From contig DDTF01000038.1 in NCBI GenBank assembly GCA_002345965.1, positions 34,845 through 98,844 on the forward strand: a DNA stretch of 64,000 nucleotides, written 5' to 3'. The translations under genes were made by a program, and so were the position numbers. Under the pieces are notes generated by a model that was not told the DNA's origin, did not search any database, and worked only from the letters and a program-made list of their open reading frames with translations. Shown here piece by piece: positions 35,006 to 44,391 of this stretch. Numbering within the stretch: position 1 is the stretch's first letter; each line of letters begins with the position of its first letter. Source of the DNA: Flammeovirgaceae bacterium UBA2371 (GTDB lineage Bacteria; Bacteroidota; Bacteroidia; Cytophagales; Cyclobacteriaceae).

Positions 35006-35704
35006 ATGAAGTCAGCGCCTAAATTCCTGGGAATTAAAAGCTGGGCTGCGGAGGACCGACCGCGTGAAAAACTGCTTTTAAAGGGTAAATCAGCCTTATC
35101 TGATGCAGAACTTATTGCCCTACTCATAGGATCTGGCTCTGGATCGCAAAGTGCGGTGGAGGTTGCCAGACAAGTTTTACAGGCTGTTGGCCATAATTTG
35201 CACGATCTCGCCCGGCTCACCGTTAAAGATTTGATGAAAAACAAAGGAATCGGAGTAGCCAAAGCGATCACCATCGTAGCTGCCTTGGAACTGGGCCGCA
35301 GAAGAAAAGATGCAGAAACGGAAGAAAAGCCAAAAGTGGCTGGCTCAAGAGAAGCCTTCGATCTTGTAAAAGGTGATTTAATGGATCTCGCCCATGAAGA
35401 ATTTTGGGTGCTCCTTTTTAACAGGGCCAATCGATTGATCAAAAAGAAAAGAATAAGTGAAGGGGGTGTCTCCGGCACTGTAGCAGACCCTAAAATCATA
35501 TATAAATTGGCGCTGGAAGAGCTGGCGAGCGGTATTATTGTGGTACACAATCATCCATCTGGCAATCTCACAGCAAGTCAGAGCGACATCACATTGACCA
35601 AAAAATTAAAGGAAGCGGGCAAAGTGCTGGAGGTGCAGTTATTGGACCATATTATCGTTGCCGGGCAAAAATACTTTAGCTTTGCAGATGAGGGAATATT
35701 GTAG
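35006..35704 (+). CDS. radC: RadC family JAB/MPN-domain protein
   Basis: About 232 residues from the ATG at 35006; an in-frame TTG at 34982 would lengthen it by 8 residues and is unlikely. N-terminal UBA/HhH-like region (SALSDAELIALLIGSGSGSQ, KGIGVAKAITIVAALELGRR) and C-terminal JAB1/MPN domain with VHNHPSGNLTASQSDITLTK, the His-x-His-Pro-Ser-Gly ... Asp zinc site. The family was once thought to act in recombinational repair, but the real role is unsettled. Followed 7 bases later by a serine hydrolase. Confidence 0.92.
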   Translation: MKSAPKFLGIKSWAAEDRPREKLLLKGKSALSDAELIALLIGSGSGSQSAVEVARQVLQAVGHNLHDLARLTVKDLMKNKGIGVAKAITIVAALELGRRRKDAETEEKPKVAGSREAFDLVKGDLMDLAHEEFWVLLFNRANRLIKKKRISEGGVSGTVADPKIIYKLALEELASGIIVVHNHPSGNLTASQSDITLTKKLKEAGKVLEVQLLDHIIVAGQKYFSFADEGIL

Positions 35705-35711
35705 TGAATAA

Positions 35712-36941
35712 ATGAAAAGAATCCTCATACTAATTACCATCACCACCACGGCTTTAATTGGTTTTGTTTTTTACACAACTCCGAAAAGCGCTGAGCCGAA
35801 ATCCATAACCAGCACAACAGTTGAGTCTGAGGCACTTCCAACACCTTACGATGAGCTGCTTGGGGATTATGAAGATTACATCACTGAATCACTGAAACTT
35901 ACGGGCACACCAGGCGCTGCCATTGCCATCATTCAGGATTCAACAATTATCTATCTTAAAGCTTTCGGTGTTAAAAACGTAGATACGCAAGAAGCTGTTG
36001 ACACACACACCGCTTTTCGACTCGCATCCGTTTCCAAACCCATGACTGCTGTACTTATGGGTACAATGGTTGAAGATGGCGTGCTGAACTGGGACGATGA
36101 GATCGTAAAGTATTTACCCAACTTCGAATTAAAATCACCGGAATACACAAAGCAGCTTACACTTCGCCATGTGCTTTCTCAAAGCACTGGCCTTCCCTAT
36201 CACACCTACACCAATCTGATTGAAGAAGGAAGAACCCACGATGATTTAGTGCTGGAACTGAAAAATGTAGATCTGATTTCAGCGCCTGGCAAGGTCTACA
36301 GCTACCAGAATGTGGCCTATAGCATTGTGGATGACGTGGTGAAATCGGCAACAGGTAATACATTTGAAAATGAAATAAAAGCGCGCCTCTTTGGGCCACT
36401 TCATATGGCCAACGCTTCTGTTAGCTATGAAGACTTCATTGATAACCCTAACATTGCTCAGCCCCATCTATTAAGAGGCGGGAAGTGGAAGACCATCCCG
36501 GTATCGCCCACTTATTACAATACTGCTCCTGCGGGTGGCATTAACGCCAGTATTACAGACATGGCCAAATTTCTTGTAGCGTTATTAGGACATAGGGAAA
36601 ACGCAATTTCTCAAACAACCATTAATCAGTTATTTGCCCCGGAGGTTAGAGCTACAGCTAAAAACAGAAACTTTAATCGCTGGAGTCGAATCAAGAAATC
36701 CTACTACGGTTTGGGATGGCGCATACTCAATTTCAAAGAGGATACTTTGGCCTATCATGGCGGATACGTAAATGGTTATCGCAGCGAAATAGCCGTGCAC
36801 CCGACAAAGAAAATTGCCATTTGTGTTTTAGCCAATGGCCCCGGGGGATTTTCTGATCATGCGATCCCAGCGTTTTTTAACACCTTCGACAAGTATTTCA
36901 AAACGGTTACAAAGCAGCCTGAACCCGCTATAGCCCCTTAG
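35712..36941 (+). CDS. Serine hydrolase, class C beta-lactamase-like
   Basis: 409 residues, N-terminal membrane/signal segment (ILILITITTTALIGFVFYT) without lipobox, so likely inner-membrane-anchored or secreted. SxxK dyad is SVSK (Ser106/Lys109), YQN in YSYQNVAYS stands for YxN, and HGGYVNGYRSE provides the HxG third motif. FRLASVSKPMTAVLMGTMVE and TLRHVLSQSTGLPYH are typical. Function likely D-aminopeptidase or esterase; beta-lactamase activity is not supported by HGG. Forms a transcript with DUF1684 (gap 1 base) and probably radC. Confidence 0.9.
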   Translation: MKRILILITITTTALIGFVFYTTPKSAEPKSITSTTVESEALPTPYDELLGDYEDYITESLKLTGTPGAAIAIIQDSTIIYLKAFGVKNVDTQEAVDTHTAFRLASVSKPMTAVLMGTMVEDGVLNWDDEIVKYLPNFELKSPEYTKQLTLRHVLSQSTGLPYHTYTNLIEEGRTHDDLVLELKNVDLISAPGKVYSYQNVAYSIVDDVVKSATGNTFENEIKARLFGPLHMANASVSYEDFIDNPNIAQPHLLRGGKWKTIPVSPTYYNTAPAGGINASITDMAKFLVALLGHRENAISQTTINQLFAPEVRATAKNRNFNRWSRIKKSYYGLGWRILNFKEDTLAYHGGYVNGYRSEIAVHPTKKIAICVLANGPGGFSDHAIPAFFNTFDKYFKTVTKQPEPAIAP

Positions 36942-36942
36942 C

Positions 36943-37560
36943 ATGAAACTCAGCAGAGTCATCACGATTGTTGTTATTGTTTCCATCATCGGTTTTGTGT
37001 TTTATTCATTACCGGGCAATCAGTCTAATGAGGCGTATCTGGAAGAAATCAAGCAGCATCGCGAAGAGAAAGATAAATTACTCCTGAACGAAGGTGCGCC
37101 TTTTGAGGGCAAAGGAGATGAGTTTAAAGGACTACAGTATTTTGATCCAGATCCTGACTTCAGGATTAGCGCCAAGCTTCAACCCGTAAATGGTAAAAAG
37201 GTGGTGCTACTGGCAACCAATGATGGTCTCGAGAATAAATATTTGGAATACGCCTATGCGGATTTTGCCATCAATAATGTGAAATGTAGACTACTCATTC
37301 TGGAAGTAATGGAGAATGGCCCAAACAGGGGTGCCTTATTCCTTGCCTTTGCCGATGAGACCAGTACGAAAGAAACTTATGGAGCTGGCCGTTATCTGGA
37401 CATCAAAAAAGTGCCTGGAAGCACTTCCATACTGCTTGATTTTAATAAGGCCTACAATCCCTATTGCGCCTATTCTGATAAATTTTCATGCCCATTCCCT
37501 CCCAGAGAAAACGTGCTTAATGTAGCCATCAGGGCGGGTGAAAAAAATTACCAAAAGTAG
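36943..37560 (+). CDS. DUF1684 domain protein
   Basis: 205 residues with an N-terminal membrane anchor (VITIVVIVSIIGFVFYSLPG) very like that of the preceding hydrolase. DUF1684 blocks: EEIKQHREEKDKLLL, GLQYFDPDPDFRI, ETYGAGRYLDIKKVPG, LLDFNKAYNPYCAYSDKFSC and CPFPPRENVLNVAIRAGE. Function unknown; the near-invariant Asn-Pro-x-Cys-x-Tyr region looks like an active or metal site. The 1-base gap shows coupling to the serine hydrolase. Confidence 0.9.
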   Translation: MKLSRVITIVVIVSIIGFVFYSLPGNQSNEAYLEEIKQHREEKDKLLLNEGAPFEGKGDEFKGLQYFDPDPDFRISAKLQPVNGKKVVLLATNDGLENKYLEYAYADFAINNVKCRLLILEVMENGPNRGALFLAFADETSTKETYGAGRYLDIKKVPGSTSILLDFNKAYNPYCAYSDKFSCPFPPRENVLNVAIRAGEKNYQK

Positions 37561-37627
37561 CACTACTGTCCTGCCTGTTATCCTGAAATAGCACGGCTCA
37601 AAGGATTCCTGTCCCATTCTTTTTAGC

Positions 37628-37635
37628 TATTTTTG
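37628..37635 (+). promoter_or_regulatory. Candidate -7 box for pheT
   Basis: TATTTTTG, exact TAnnTTTG match, 21 bases before the ATG at 37657. It overlaps an in-frame TTG at 37633, which makes that codon an unlikely start. Confidence 0.5.
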
Positions 37636-37656
37636 AAGTCAATTTTTCCAGACCTC

Positions 37657-40071
37657 ATGAAGATTTCCTATAACTGGCTCAAGCAATACATAAACATCGA
37701 AGAACAACCGGAAGCATTAGGCAAAATCCTTACGGCAACCGGCTTGGAGGTAGAAAACATCGATTTTTTTGAGTCTATTCCCGGGGGCATGAATGGGCTG
37801 GTGATTGGTGAGGTGCTTACCTGCGCCAAACACCCCAATGCCGATAAGCTTTCCATCACTACCGTAGATGTAGGCGAAGCACAACCTGCACAAATTGTTT
37901 GCGGAGCCTCCAATGTAGCAGCAGGACAAAAGGTGATTGTAGCCACGCCTGGCACCACCATTTACCCAGTTAAGGGAGAGCCTTTTACCATTAAGAAAGC
38001 TAAGATTAGGGGTGAAAACTCTGAAGGCATGATTTGCGCGGAGGATGAGATCGGACTGGGCGAAAATCATGACGGTATTATTGTATTGAATACAAACCTT
38101 CCCAACGGCACTGCGGCCGCAGATCTTTATTCAGTCGAGAAAGATCATGTGTTCGAAATAGGGCTTACTCCCAATAGAGCCGATGCTGCTTCACATATCG
38201 GAGTCGCCAGAGACATTAAAGCGTTCAAAAATACTTCTCTCCAATGGCCAGCCGTTGATGGTTTTAAAACTGAAGATAACAGCCTGACCATACCCGTAGA
38301 GGTTGAAAATACAGAAGCATGCCCTCGCTATTCAGCTGTTACCATTTCTGGTGTTGCTGTGGGCGAATCTCCTGAATGGCTCAAAAACAGATTGAAAGCA
38401 ATTGGACTTACGCCCATCAACAACATTGTGGATGTTACCAATTTTGTATGTCATGAAATTGGACAACCCTTGCACGCGTTCGATGCAGCCGCAATCACTG
38501 GAGGGAAAGTAATTGTAAAGACGCTGTCAGCCGGTTCAAAGTTTGTTACGCTGGATGAAAAGGAACGAACTCTAACGGAAACAGACTTAATGATTTGCAA
38601 TACCAAAGAAGGCATGTGTATCGCGGGGGTGTTTGGAGGCATTAAGTCTGGAGTTAGCAATCAGACTAAAAATATCTTTCTGGAGAGTGCGTATTTCTCA
38701 GCTGACTATATCCGTAAAACCGGTATGCATCATCAATTAAAAACTGATGCATCTTTTCGATTTGAAAGAGGCACTGACCCTAACATAACTGTATATGCGC
38801 TTAAAAGGGCAGCACTCCTGATCAAGGAAGTAGCGGGAGGTAAAATTTCTTCTGAAATCGTAGATGTGTACCCCAATAAAATTGGAGATAAAAGTATTGA
38901 TGTCAAATACAACCACATTACACGCCTCATTGGCAAGGAAATTCCAATAGACAGAATTCATAGTATACTCAAGAGTCTTGATATAGGAATAAAAGAAGGC
39001 AACGAAAAGCAATTTACGGCTGTGGTGCCCCCCTATCGGGTAGATGTACTTCAGGAAGCAGATATCATAGAAGAGATACTGAGGATTTATGGATTGGACA
39101 ACATAGCCCTTGTTGATAATGCGGGAACAAGCTTCCTTGCAGATTTCCCCATTAATGACAGCAATGGATACAAACGTGTTATCGGTGAAATGTTGGTAGC
39201 AGGTGGGTTTTATGAAATACTTACCAATTCATTAACCAACCAATCTTACTACCAAAAGCACGATTTGGCTTTCAATGGCCAGCCAGTGGAGATTCTAAAC
39301 AAATTAAGCGAGGAGCAAGGGATGCTAAGGCAAACCATGTTATTCTCCGGACTCGAAGTATGTGAGCATAACATCAATCGGAGGCAAAAGGACCTTAAAC
39401 TATTCGAATTTGGTAAAGTTTACTCTAAAGAAGGAGGCAGCTATCAGGAAGAAGAAAGACTCGCATTGTTCATGAGTGGAAATTTTGAAACAGAAAACTG
39501 GCAAGTCAAACCTCGCAAAGTGACCTATTTCGATCTGGCACAACAGGTTACCAACATACTATTAAAATCGAATCTTACAGAGATACAACAAGCCAAATTG
39601 GAAGACCCCCTATTCGAATATGGAATGATGTTATCAAAGGGTAAAAAGACAATTGGAAAAATTGGGAAAGTAAAATCAGCCATAGCGAAGGATTTTGGCC
39701 TCAAGCAGGAAATATTTTATGCTGATCTAAGTACTGCCTTGCTTTTCAAGTCGGCAAACCCTAAGTTAGTGATAGAAGAAGTACCTAAATATCCTGAAGT
39801 AAGGCGAGACTTGTCACTAGTACTTGATAGACACGTAACTTTTGCTGAAATTAAGGATTTAGTGTTGGCAACAGAGAGGAAGCTAATCAAGGAATTAATT
39901 GCGTTTGACGTTTATGAGGGAAAGAACATTCCTGAAGGAAAGAAAGCATACGCACTAGGTTTTATCTTATTGGATACGAACAAAACGTTGACGGATGAGG
40001 AGATTGACAAGACCATGAACAAGTTGATGAGTGCCTTTGAGGAAAAAATGGGCGCTTTGATTAGAAAATAA
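37657..40071 (+). CDS. pheT: Phenylalanyl-tRNA synthetase beta subunit
   Basis: 804 residues from the ATG at 37657. PheT pairs with PheS to charge tRNA(Phe) and carries the editing site for mis-attached Tyr. Domain order: N-terminal KISYNWLKQYINIE (B1), tRNA-binding OB fold (~40-150; VIGEVLTCAKHPNADKLSIT, KIRGENSEGMICAEDEIG), B3/B4 editing (~215-385; NNIVDVTNFVCHEIGQPLHA), B5 (~405-475), synthetase-like core, and a C-terminal ferredoxin-fold anticodon-binding domain starting at YPEVRRDLSLVLDRHVTF. pheS is not adjacent. It heads a conserved run with a coiled-coil ORF, zapA and rny. Confidence 0.97.
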   Translation: MKISYNWLKQYINIEEQPEALGKILTATGLEVENIDFFESIPGGMNGLVIGEVLTCAKHPNADKLSITTVDVGEAQPAQIVCGASNVAAGQKVIVATPGTTIYPVKGEPFTIKKAKIRGENSEGMICAEDEIGLGENHDGIIVLNTNLPNGTAAADLYSVEKDHVFEIGLTPNRADAASHIGVARDIKAFKNTSLQWPAVDGFKTEDNSLTIPVEVENTEACPRYSAVTISGVAVGESPEWLKNRLKAIGLTPINNIVDVTNFVCHEIGQPLHAFDAAAITGGKVIVKTLSAGSKFVTLDEKERTLTETDLMICNTKEGMCIAGVFGGIKSGVSNQTKNIFLESAYFSADYIRKTGMHHQLKTDASFRFERGTDPNITVYALKRAALLIKEVAGGKISSEIVDVYPNKIGDKSIDVKYNHITRLIGKEIPIDRIHSILKSLDIGIKEGNEKQFTAVVPPYRVDVLQEADIIEEILRIYGLDNIALVDNAGTSFLADFPINDSNGYKRVIGEMLVAGGFYEILTNSLTNQSYYQKHDLAFNGQPVEILNKLSEEQGMLRQTMLFSGLEVCEHNINRRQKDLKLFEFGKVYSKEGGSYQEEERLALFMSGNFETENWQVKPRKVTYFDLAQQVTNILLKSNLTEIQQAKLEDPLFEYGMMLSKGKKTIGKIGKVKSAIAKDFGLKQEIFYADLSTALLFKSANPKLVIEEVPKYPEVRRDLSLVLDRHVTFAEIKDLVLATERKLIKELIAFDVYEGKNIPEGKKAYALGFILLDTNKTLTDEEIDKTMNKLMSAFEEKMGALIRK

Positions 40072-40120
40072 AACACGGCAACAATAAAAAGGCTTATTGA
40101 AGCTGAAATAAAGAATTCAA

Positions 40121-40417
40121 ATGGATCAGGAAATGTTAAAAACCAACCTGCATGGGTTGGAGCGCAAAATTTTGGTTTTGCTAAACGATCACAAGTCGCT
40201 TAAAGATGAAGTGAGAAGCCTTAAATTAGAGAATCACGAGCTGAAATCCAGCATTAAGGCCAGGGATGAGCAAATCTCCAATTTTAAAAATCAGATAAAA
40301 ATCACTAAAATTGCAGACTATATAGACCCGGAAGACGGAAGTAATTCGGAGTTGAAAAAGAAAGTGGACGAGTATATCCGAGAAATCGATAAATGCATAG
40401 CTCATCTGAGCAGATAA
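40121..40417 (+). CDS. Small coiled-coil protein upstream of zapA
   Basis: 98 residues, almost entirely helical with heptad-like pattern over residues ~10-62 (LERKILVLLNDHKSLKDEVR, LKLENHELKSSIKARDEQIS). Length, composition and position before zapA recall ZapB-type division proteins, although sequence identity cannot be judged here. It could bridge ZapA to the chromosome or Z-ring; this is inference from context. Gap to zapA is 10 bases. Confidence 0.65.
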   Translation: MDQEMLKTNLHGLERKILVLLNDHKSLKDEVRSLKLENHELKSSIKARDEQISNFKNQIKITKIADYIDPEDGSNSELKKKVDEYIREIDKCIAHLSR

Positions 40418-40427
40418 CCGGTAGTTA

Positions 40428-40712
40428 ATGGAAGAACTTTCAATAAAGATTAAAATTGCCGACCGCGAATACCCCATGAAGGTAAAATTGGCTGAAGAGG
40501 AGAAAATCAGGGCGGCTGGAAAATTGATCAATGAAAAAATAAAACATTACCGGGGGCAGTTCGGAATAAATGATAAGCAGGACTTGCTAGCAATGGTTGC
40601 GTTTGACTGTCTCGTAGATAAAATGGCCGATGAAAAAAATTTAGAAGACATCGATCATACAGTGGTAGAGAAAATTAATCACCTCAACCAATTAGTCTCA
40701 CAAGGAATTTAA
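40428..40712 (+). CDS. zapA: Cell division protein ZapA
   Basis: 94 residues. ZapA binds FtsZ and bundles protofilaments at the division site. The N-terminal globular strand-helix unit (LSIKIKIADREYPMKVKLAE, EEKIRAAGKLINEKI) and the central DKQDLLAMVAFDCLVDKM helix, leading into a short C-terminal coiled coil, are typical. It is located between a coiled-coil ORF and rny, an arrangement usual for Bacteroidota. Confidence 0.92.
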   Translation: MEELSIKIKIADREYPMKVKLAEEEKIRAAGKLINEKIKHYRGQFGINDKQDLLAMVAFDCLVDKMADEKNLEDIDHTVVEKINHLNQLVSQGI

Positions 40713-40777
40713 GTTCCTTCTTTTTCCTTCATTACAACATTTTTTTTCGGGTGTATTAACACTTAATTGTTAGCACC

Positions 40778-42343
40778 ATGGAACTACCTATAATAATTGC
40801 AATAAGCGTAACACTTACTGTACTCCTTAGCTTGCTGTTCGGCAACCTCTTCTACAGAAAAAAGTTAGCCAAAAAGCAAATCGACCTTGATGAAAAATAC
40901 AAATCAATGGTTCGAGAAGCTGAACTTCAGGCTGAAAACATCAAAAAAGACAAGATCATCGAGGCAAAAGAAAAACTTCTGAAAATGAAACAGGAGTTTG
41001 AAGAAGAAGCCAATCGGAAGAAAAATCAAATCATCAGCAACGAGCAGAAGATAAAACAACGTGAAGCGCAAATTTCACGTGAACTAGAACAACTGAAACG
41101 CAAAGAAGCTGAAGCGACAGAGGAGAAGCAGAATCTGGCTGTTCAGCTTGAGCACGTAAGAAAAAGAAAGGAAGAGCTGGATAAATTCAACCAGCAAAAA
41201 GTAGTGATTCTTGAAAACATCTCTAAACTCACTGCCGATCAGGCTAGAGATCAATTGATCGAGTCGTTAAAAGAAGAGGCTAAGACAAAGGCAAGTTCTT
41301 TCATCAAAGACATCATGGAGCAGGCTAAACTCACTGCCACCAAAGAGGCACGTAAGATTGTGGTTGAAACCATTCAGCGGACTGCCACTGAACATGCGAT
41401 AGAAAACTGTGTCTCCATTTTCAACATAGAGAGTGACGACATTAAAGGAAAAATTATCGGTCGTGAGGGGCGAAACATACGCGCATTAGAAGCCGCTACA
41501 GGAGTTGAAATTATCGTAGATGATACGCCCGAAGCGATCATCATTTCTGGGTTTGATCCTGTGCGAAGAGAAATTGCTAGACTGTCACTGCATCGACTTG
41601 TTCAAGACGGCAGGATACACCCTGCACGGATTGAAGAAATTGTTGCCAAGACCTCAAAAAACATAGAGGATGAAATTATAGAAACAGGCGAGCGTACCGT
41701 TATCGACCTTGGTATTCATGGCCTGCACCCTGAGTTGGTTAAGATGGTAGGGCGTATGCGCTTCCGTTCTTCCTACGGACAAAATTTGCTACAGCACTCC
41801 CGTGAAGTAGCCAATCTTTGTGCCATCATGGCTGCTGAACTTGGGCTTAACGTAAAGCAAGCCAAGCGTGCCGGACTTTTGCATGACATTGGCAAGGTAT
41901 GGCCTGAAGAATTGGAAAAACCACATGCCATTGTAGGTATGGAACTGGCCTTAAAGCACAAAGAACATCCTGTAGTTTGTAATGCCATTGGTGCTCATCA
42001 TGATGAGATCGAGATGACAGGCATTCTGTCACCCATTGTGCAGGCTTGCGATGCCATTAGCGGGGCTCGCCCTGGGGCAAGACGTGAAGTCATGGAGCAA
42101 TACATCAAGCGCTTACGTGAGCTGGAAGACGTTGGTTTGAGCTTCGAGGGTGTAGAGAAGTGTTATGCCATCCAGGCTGGAAGGGAGTTACGCGTAATTG
42201 TTGATGCAGAAAAAGCAACAGACGAGCGAGCAAGTCAGCTGAGCTTTGATATATCTCAAAAGATAGAACACGACATGCAGTATCCCGGTCAGATCAAGGT
42301 AACTGTAATCCGGGAAATGAGAAGCGTGGCCTACGCCAAGTAA
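40778..42343 (+). CDS. rny: Ribonuclease Y
   Basis: 521 residues, normal RNase Y length. Membrane-bound endoribonuclease that starts mRNA decay. N-terminal membrane helix (IIAISVTLTVLLSLLFGNLF), a long coiled coil (~residues 30-200), a KH domain (DIKGKIIGREGRNIRALEAA), and an HD domain with LLQHSREVANLCAIMAAELG and AGLLHDIGKVWPEE providing the His-Asp metal site. C-terminal YPGQIKVTVIREMRSVAYAK is diagnostic. Directly followed by a small GNAT gene after 9 bases. Confidence 0.98.
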   Translation: MELPIIIAISVTLTVLLSLLFGNLFYRKKLAKKQIDLDEKYKSMVREAELQAENIKKDKIIEAKEKLLKMKQEFEEEANRKKNQIISNEQKIKQREAQISRELEQLKRKEAEATEEKQNLAVQLEHVRKRKEELDKFNQQKVVILENISKLTADQARDQLIESLKEEAKTKASSFIKDIMEQAKLTATKEARKIVVETIQRTATEHAIENCVSIFNIESDDIKGKIIGREGRNIRALEAATGVEIIVDDTPEAIIISGFDPVRREIARLSLHRLVQDGRIHPARIEEIVAKTSKNIEDEIIETGERTVIDLGIHGLHPELVKMVGRMRFRSSYGQNLLQHSREVANLCAIMAAELGLNVKQAKRAGLLHDIGKVWPEELEKPHAIVGMELALKHKEHPVVCNAIGAHHDEIEMTGILSPIVQACDAISGARPGARREVMEQYIKRLRELEDVGLSFEGVEKCYAIQAGRELRVIVDAEKATDERASQLSFDISQKIEHDMQYPGQIKVTVIREMRSVAYAK

Positions 42344-42352
42344 GGTTGTCTC

Positions 42353-42628
42353 ATGGAAATCAAGCATAAAGAAACTGAGACCAAGGGGTCATTCTATGTA
42401 GGTGATGACCCGATTAATGCTGAGATGACCTACTCTAAAGCTGGTGATAGCCTGATTATTATTGATCACACAGAAGTAGGAGAAGCACTAAAAGGCAAAG
42501 GCGTAGGCCTTCAACTAGTGCAAGCTGCTGTTGAGTATGCAAGAAAGCATCGTCTTAAAATTCTACCGCTGTGTCCTTTCGCCAAATCTGTTTTTGAGAA
42601 AAAAGAAGCGCTAAGAGATGTACTCTAA
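42353..42628 (+). CDS. Small GNAT-fold N-acetyltransferase (NATD1/YjdJ-like)
   Basis: 91 residues, the minimal GNAT form. EVGEALKGKGVGLQLVQAAV gives the acetyl-CoA pyrophosphate loop GKGVG, and RLKILPLCPFAKSVFEKK is the conserved end with a Pro-x-Cys-Pro motif found in this subfamily. Substrate unknown. Follows rny by 9 bases; 3 bases separate it from the convergent amidohydrolase. Confidence 0.88.
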   Translation: MEIKHKETETKGSFYVGDDPINAEMTYSKAGDSLIIIDHTEVGEALKGKGVGLQLVQAAVEYARKHRLKILPLCPFAKSVFEKKEALRDVL

Positions 42629-42631
42629 AAT

Positions 42632-44314
42632 CTAATTCCCTTTATAACCTGGACCTCTCACCACTCTCCCTGGTTTAGCCCCTGTGTGTTCACCGTTTGA
42701 TAGTACTTGTTCGCCATTGACAAATACATGAATCATTCCTGTGCTGTATTGATGAGGTTGCTCAAAGGTGGCATGATCTTGAATCTTCTGGGGATCAAAC
42801 GCAACAACATCTGCATAAAAACCAGGCGTCAGACTGCCTCGCTTCTTGATCTTAAGGTTACTTGCTGGTAAAGAGGTTAATTTTCTGATTGCCTCCTCCA
42901 AAGGAATTACCTTCTCATCCCTCACATATTTTCCAAGCAATCGGGCAAAATTGCCATAGGCTCTTGGGTGGTCATTAGATTTAAGAAAAATACCTTCCGC
43001 TGCTGGCGACCCGGCATCTGACCCAAAGCTTAAATAGGGCAGGGCGATCTGTCGCTTAATATTTTCTTCACTCATCATAAAATAGGCAGTGCCTACGCGG
43101 GTGCTGTCGGCAATTACCAGGTCCATCGCTGTCTCTTCGGGCGATTTTCCGTAGATTTTTGCCACCTCCGCAAGTGTCTTCCCTGTAAACTGTCTTAAGG
43201 AGTCATTGGTAAATCCAAGTAGCAAAACATTATCAGGGCTACCCGACATCAGTAATAAATTCTCCCATTTGTCAGATGGCTTTCTCATTTCGGCCAATGC
43301 TTGTTTTCTGATTTGCGGATTCTTCATCCGTTTAATCCATTGCTGAAGACCACCTTCCTGTAACCAAGGTGGCATTGATGCATCTAATCCAGTGGCACCT
43401 GCTCTATACGTGTACATGTCCGCTGTAATTTTCAAGCCAGATCTATTGGCCGCATCAATCATGGCCAAAACTGAATCCAACTTATTCCAATTATCAGCTC
43501 CCGCCATTTTGAGGTGATAAATCTCAGCGGGCAGCCCTGCTTCGCGGGCAATTCGTATAGTCTCATCAACAGCAGCAAATATGCCATTCCCCTCGCTGCG
43601 CATGTGTGTGATGTACATTCCACCGTACTCTGCAGCTACTTTACAAAGCGCAATCAGCTCTTCGGTATTAGAGTAATTGGCAGGTGCATAAATTAAGGAA
43701 GAGCCTACTCCCAAAGCACCCTCTTCCATGGCTTTGCGCACCAGGTCTTGCATGCGGGTAAGTTCTTCTTCGTTGGGCAATCGATTTTCATAATTGAGCT
43801 CATGAATCCTTACTGTAGTAGCACCAATAAAAGAGGCCACATTGGGTGATATTCCTCTTCTTTCTAAAGAGGTGAGGTATTCATCTAAAGTTGTCCAGTC
43901 GATATCATATGCATAGTCAGGATTACGTCTCATGTCATCCAGCATTCCCTTTCGCATATCTTCATTAATGGGCCCCATTGATCCTCCTTCACCAAATACT
44001 TCCAGGGTCACTCCCTGTCTAATATCACTTTGAGAATTGCCATCTAAAATGAGTGTCTCTACTGCCCAGCTCAGCATATTTATAAATCCTGGTGCTACAG
44101 CCAACCCTTTTGCGTCTATTTCCTTCTTACCTATCGCCTTAGAAAGATCTCCGATAACTGCTATCGTGTCTGCATTGATACCTATATCAGCAATTTTCCC
44201 CTCAGCTCCTGATCCATCATACACCATACCTTGTCGGATGATTACATCGTATTCCTCTTTCTTACAGGCCAGAACAGAAATAACTAATATTAGCAGAAGT
44301 ACAACTTTTTTCAT
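42632..44314 (-). CDS. N-acyl-D-amino-acid deacylase-like amidohydrolase lacking the HxH motif
   Basis: 560 residues, lipoprotein signal with Cys17 (VISVLACKKEE). It aligns with the D-aminoacylase family: N-terminal YDVIIRQGMVYDGSGAEGKI, ADIGINADTIAVIGDLSKA, then YITHMRSEG (His kept), AEIYHLKMAG (His kept) and a C-terminal FDPQKIQDHATFEQPHQYS. Where active homologues have APGFIDTHSHHD, this protein reads APGFINMLSWAVE, so both His of HxH are gone. A different metal set, or a changed or lost catalytic role, is expected. The intact paralogue lies two genes upstream. Confidence 0.88.
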   Translation of the reverse strand: MKKVVLLLILVISVLACKKEEYDVIIRQGMVYDGSGAEGKIADIGINADTIAVIGDLSKAIGKKEIDAKGLAVAPGFINMLSWAVETLILDGNSQSDIRQGVTLEVFGEGGSMGPINEDMRKGMLDDMRRNPDYAYDIDWTTLDEYLTSLERRGISPNVASFIGATTVRIHELNYENRLPNEEELTRMQDLVRKAMEEGALGVGSSLIYAPANYSNTEELIALCKVAAEYGGMYITHMRSEGNGIFAAVDETIRIAREAGLPAEIYHLKMAGADNWNKLDSVLAMIDAANRSGLKITADMYTYRAGATGLDASMPPWLQEGGLQQWIKRMKNPQIRKQALAEMRKPSDKWENLLLMSGSPDNVLLLGFTNDSLRQFTGKTLAEVAKIYGKSPEETAMDLVIADSTRVGTAYFMMSEENIKRQIALPYLSFGSDAGSPAAEGIFLKSNDHPRAYGNFARLLGKYVRDEKVIPLEEAIRKLTSLPASNLKIKKRGSLTPGFYADVVAFDPQKIQDHATFEQPHQYSTGMIHVFVNGEQVLSNGEHTGAKPGRVVRGPGYKGN

Positions 44315-44391
44315 GATGATAGGATTTAGGGAATTAAGCTACATAATCAGACCGACATAATAAAACAGTATTGTAGCTCAACCCGTAACGA

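Noticed and set aside
40713..40777. Possible 6S RNA after zapA
   Set aside because: In Proteobacteria 6S RNA follows zapA, but here only 65 bases separate zapA from rny, too short.
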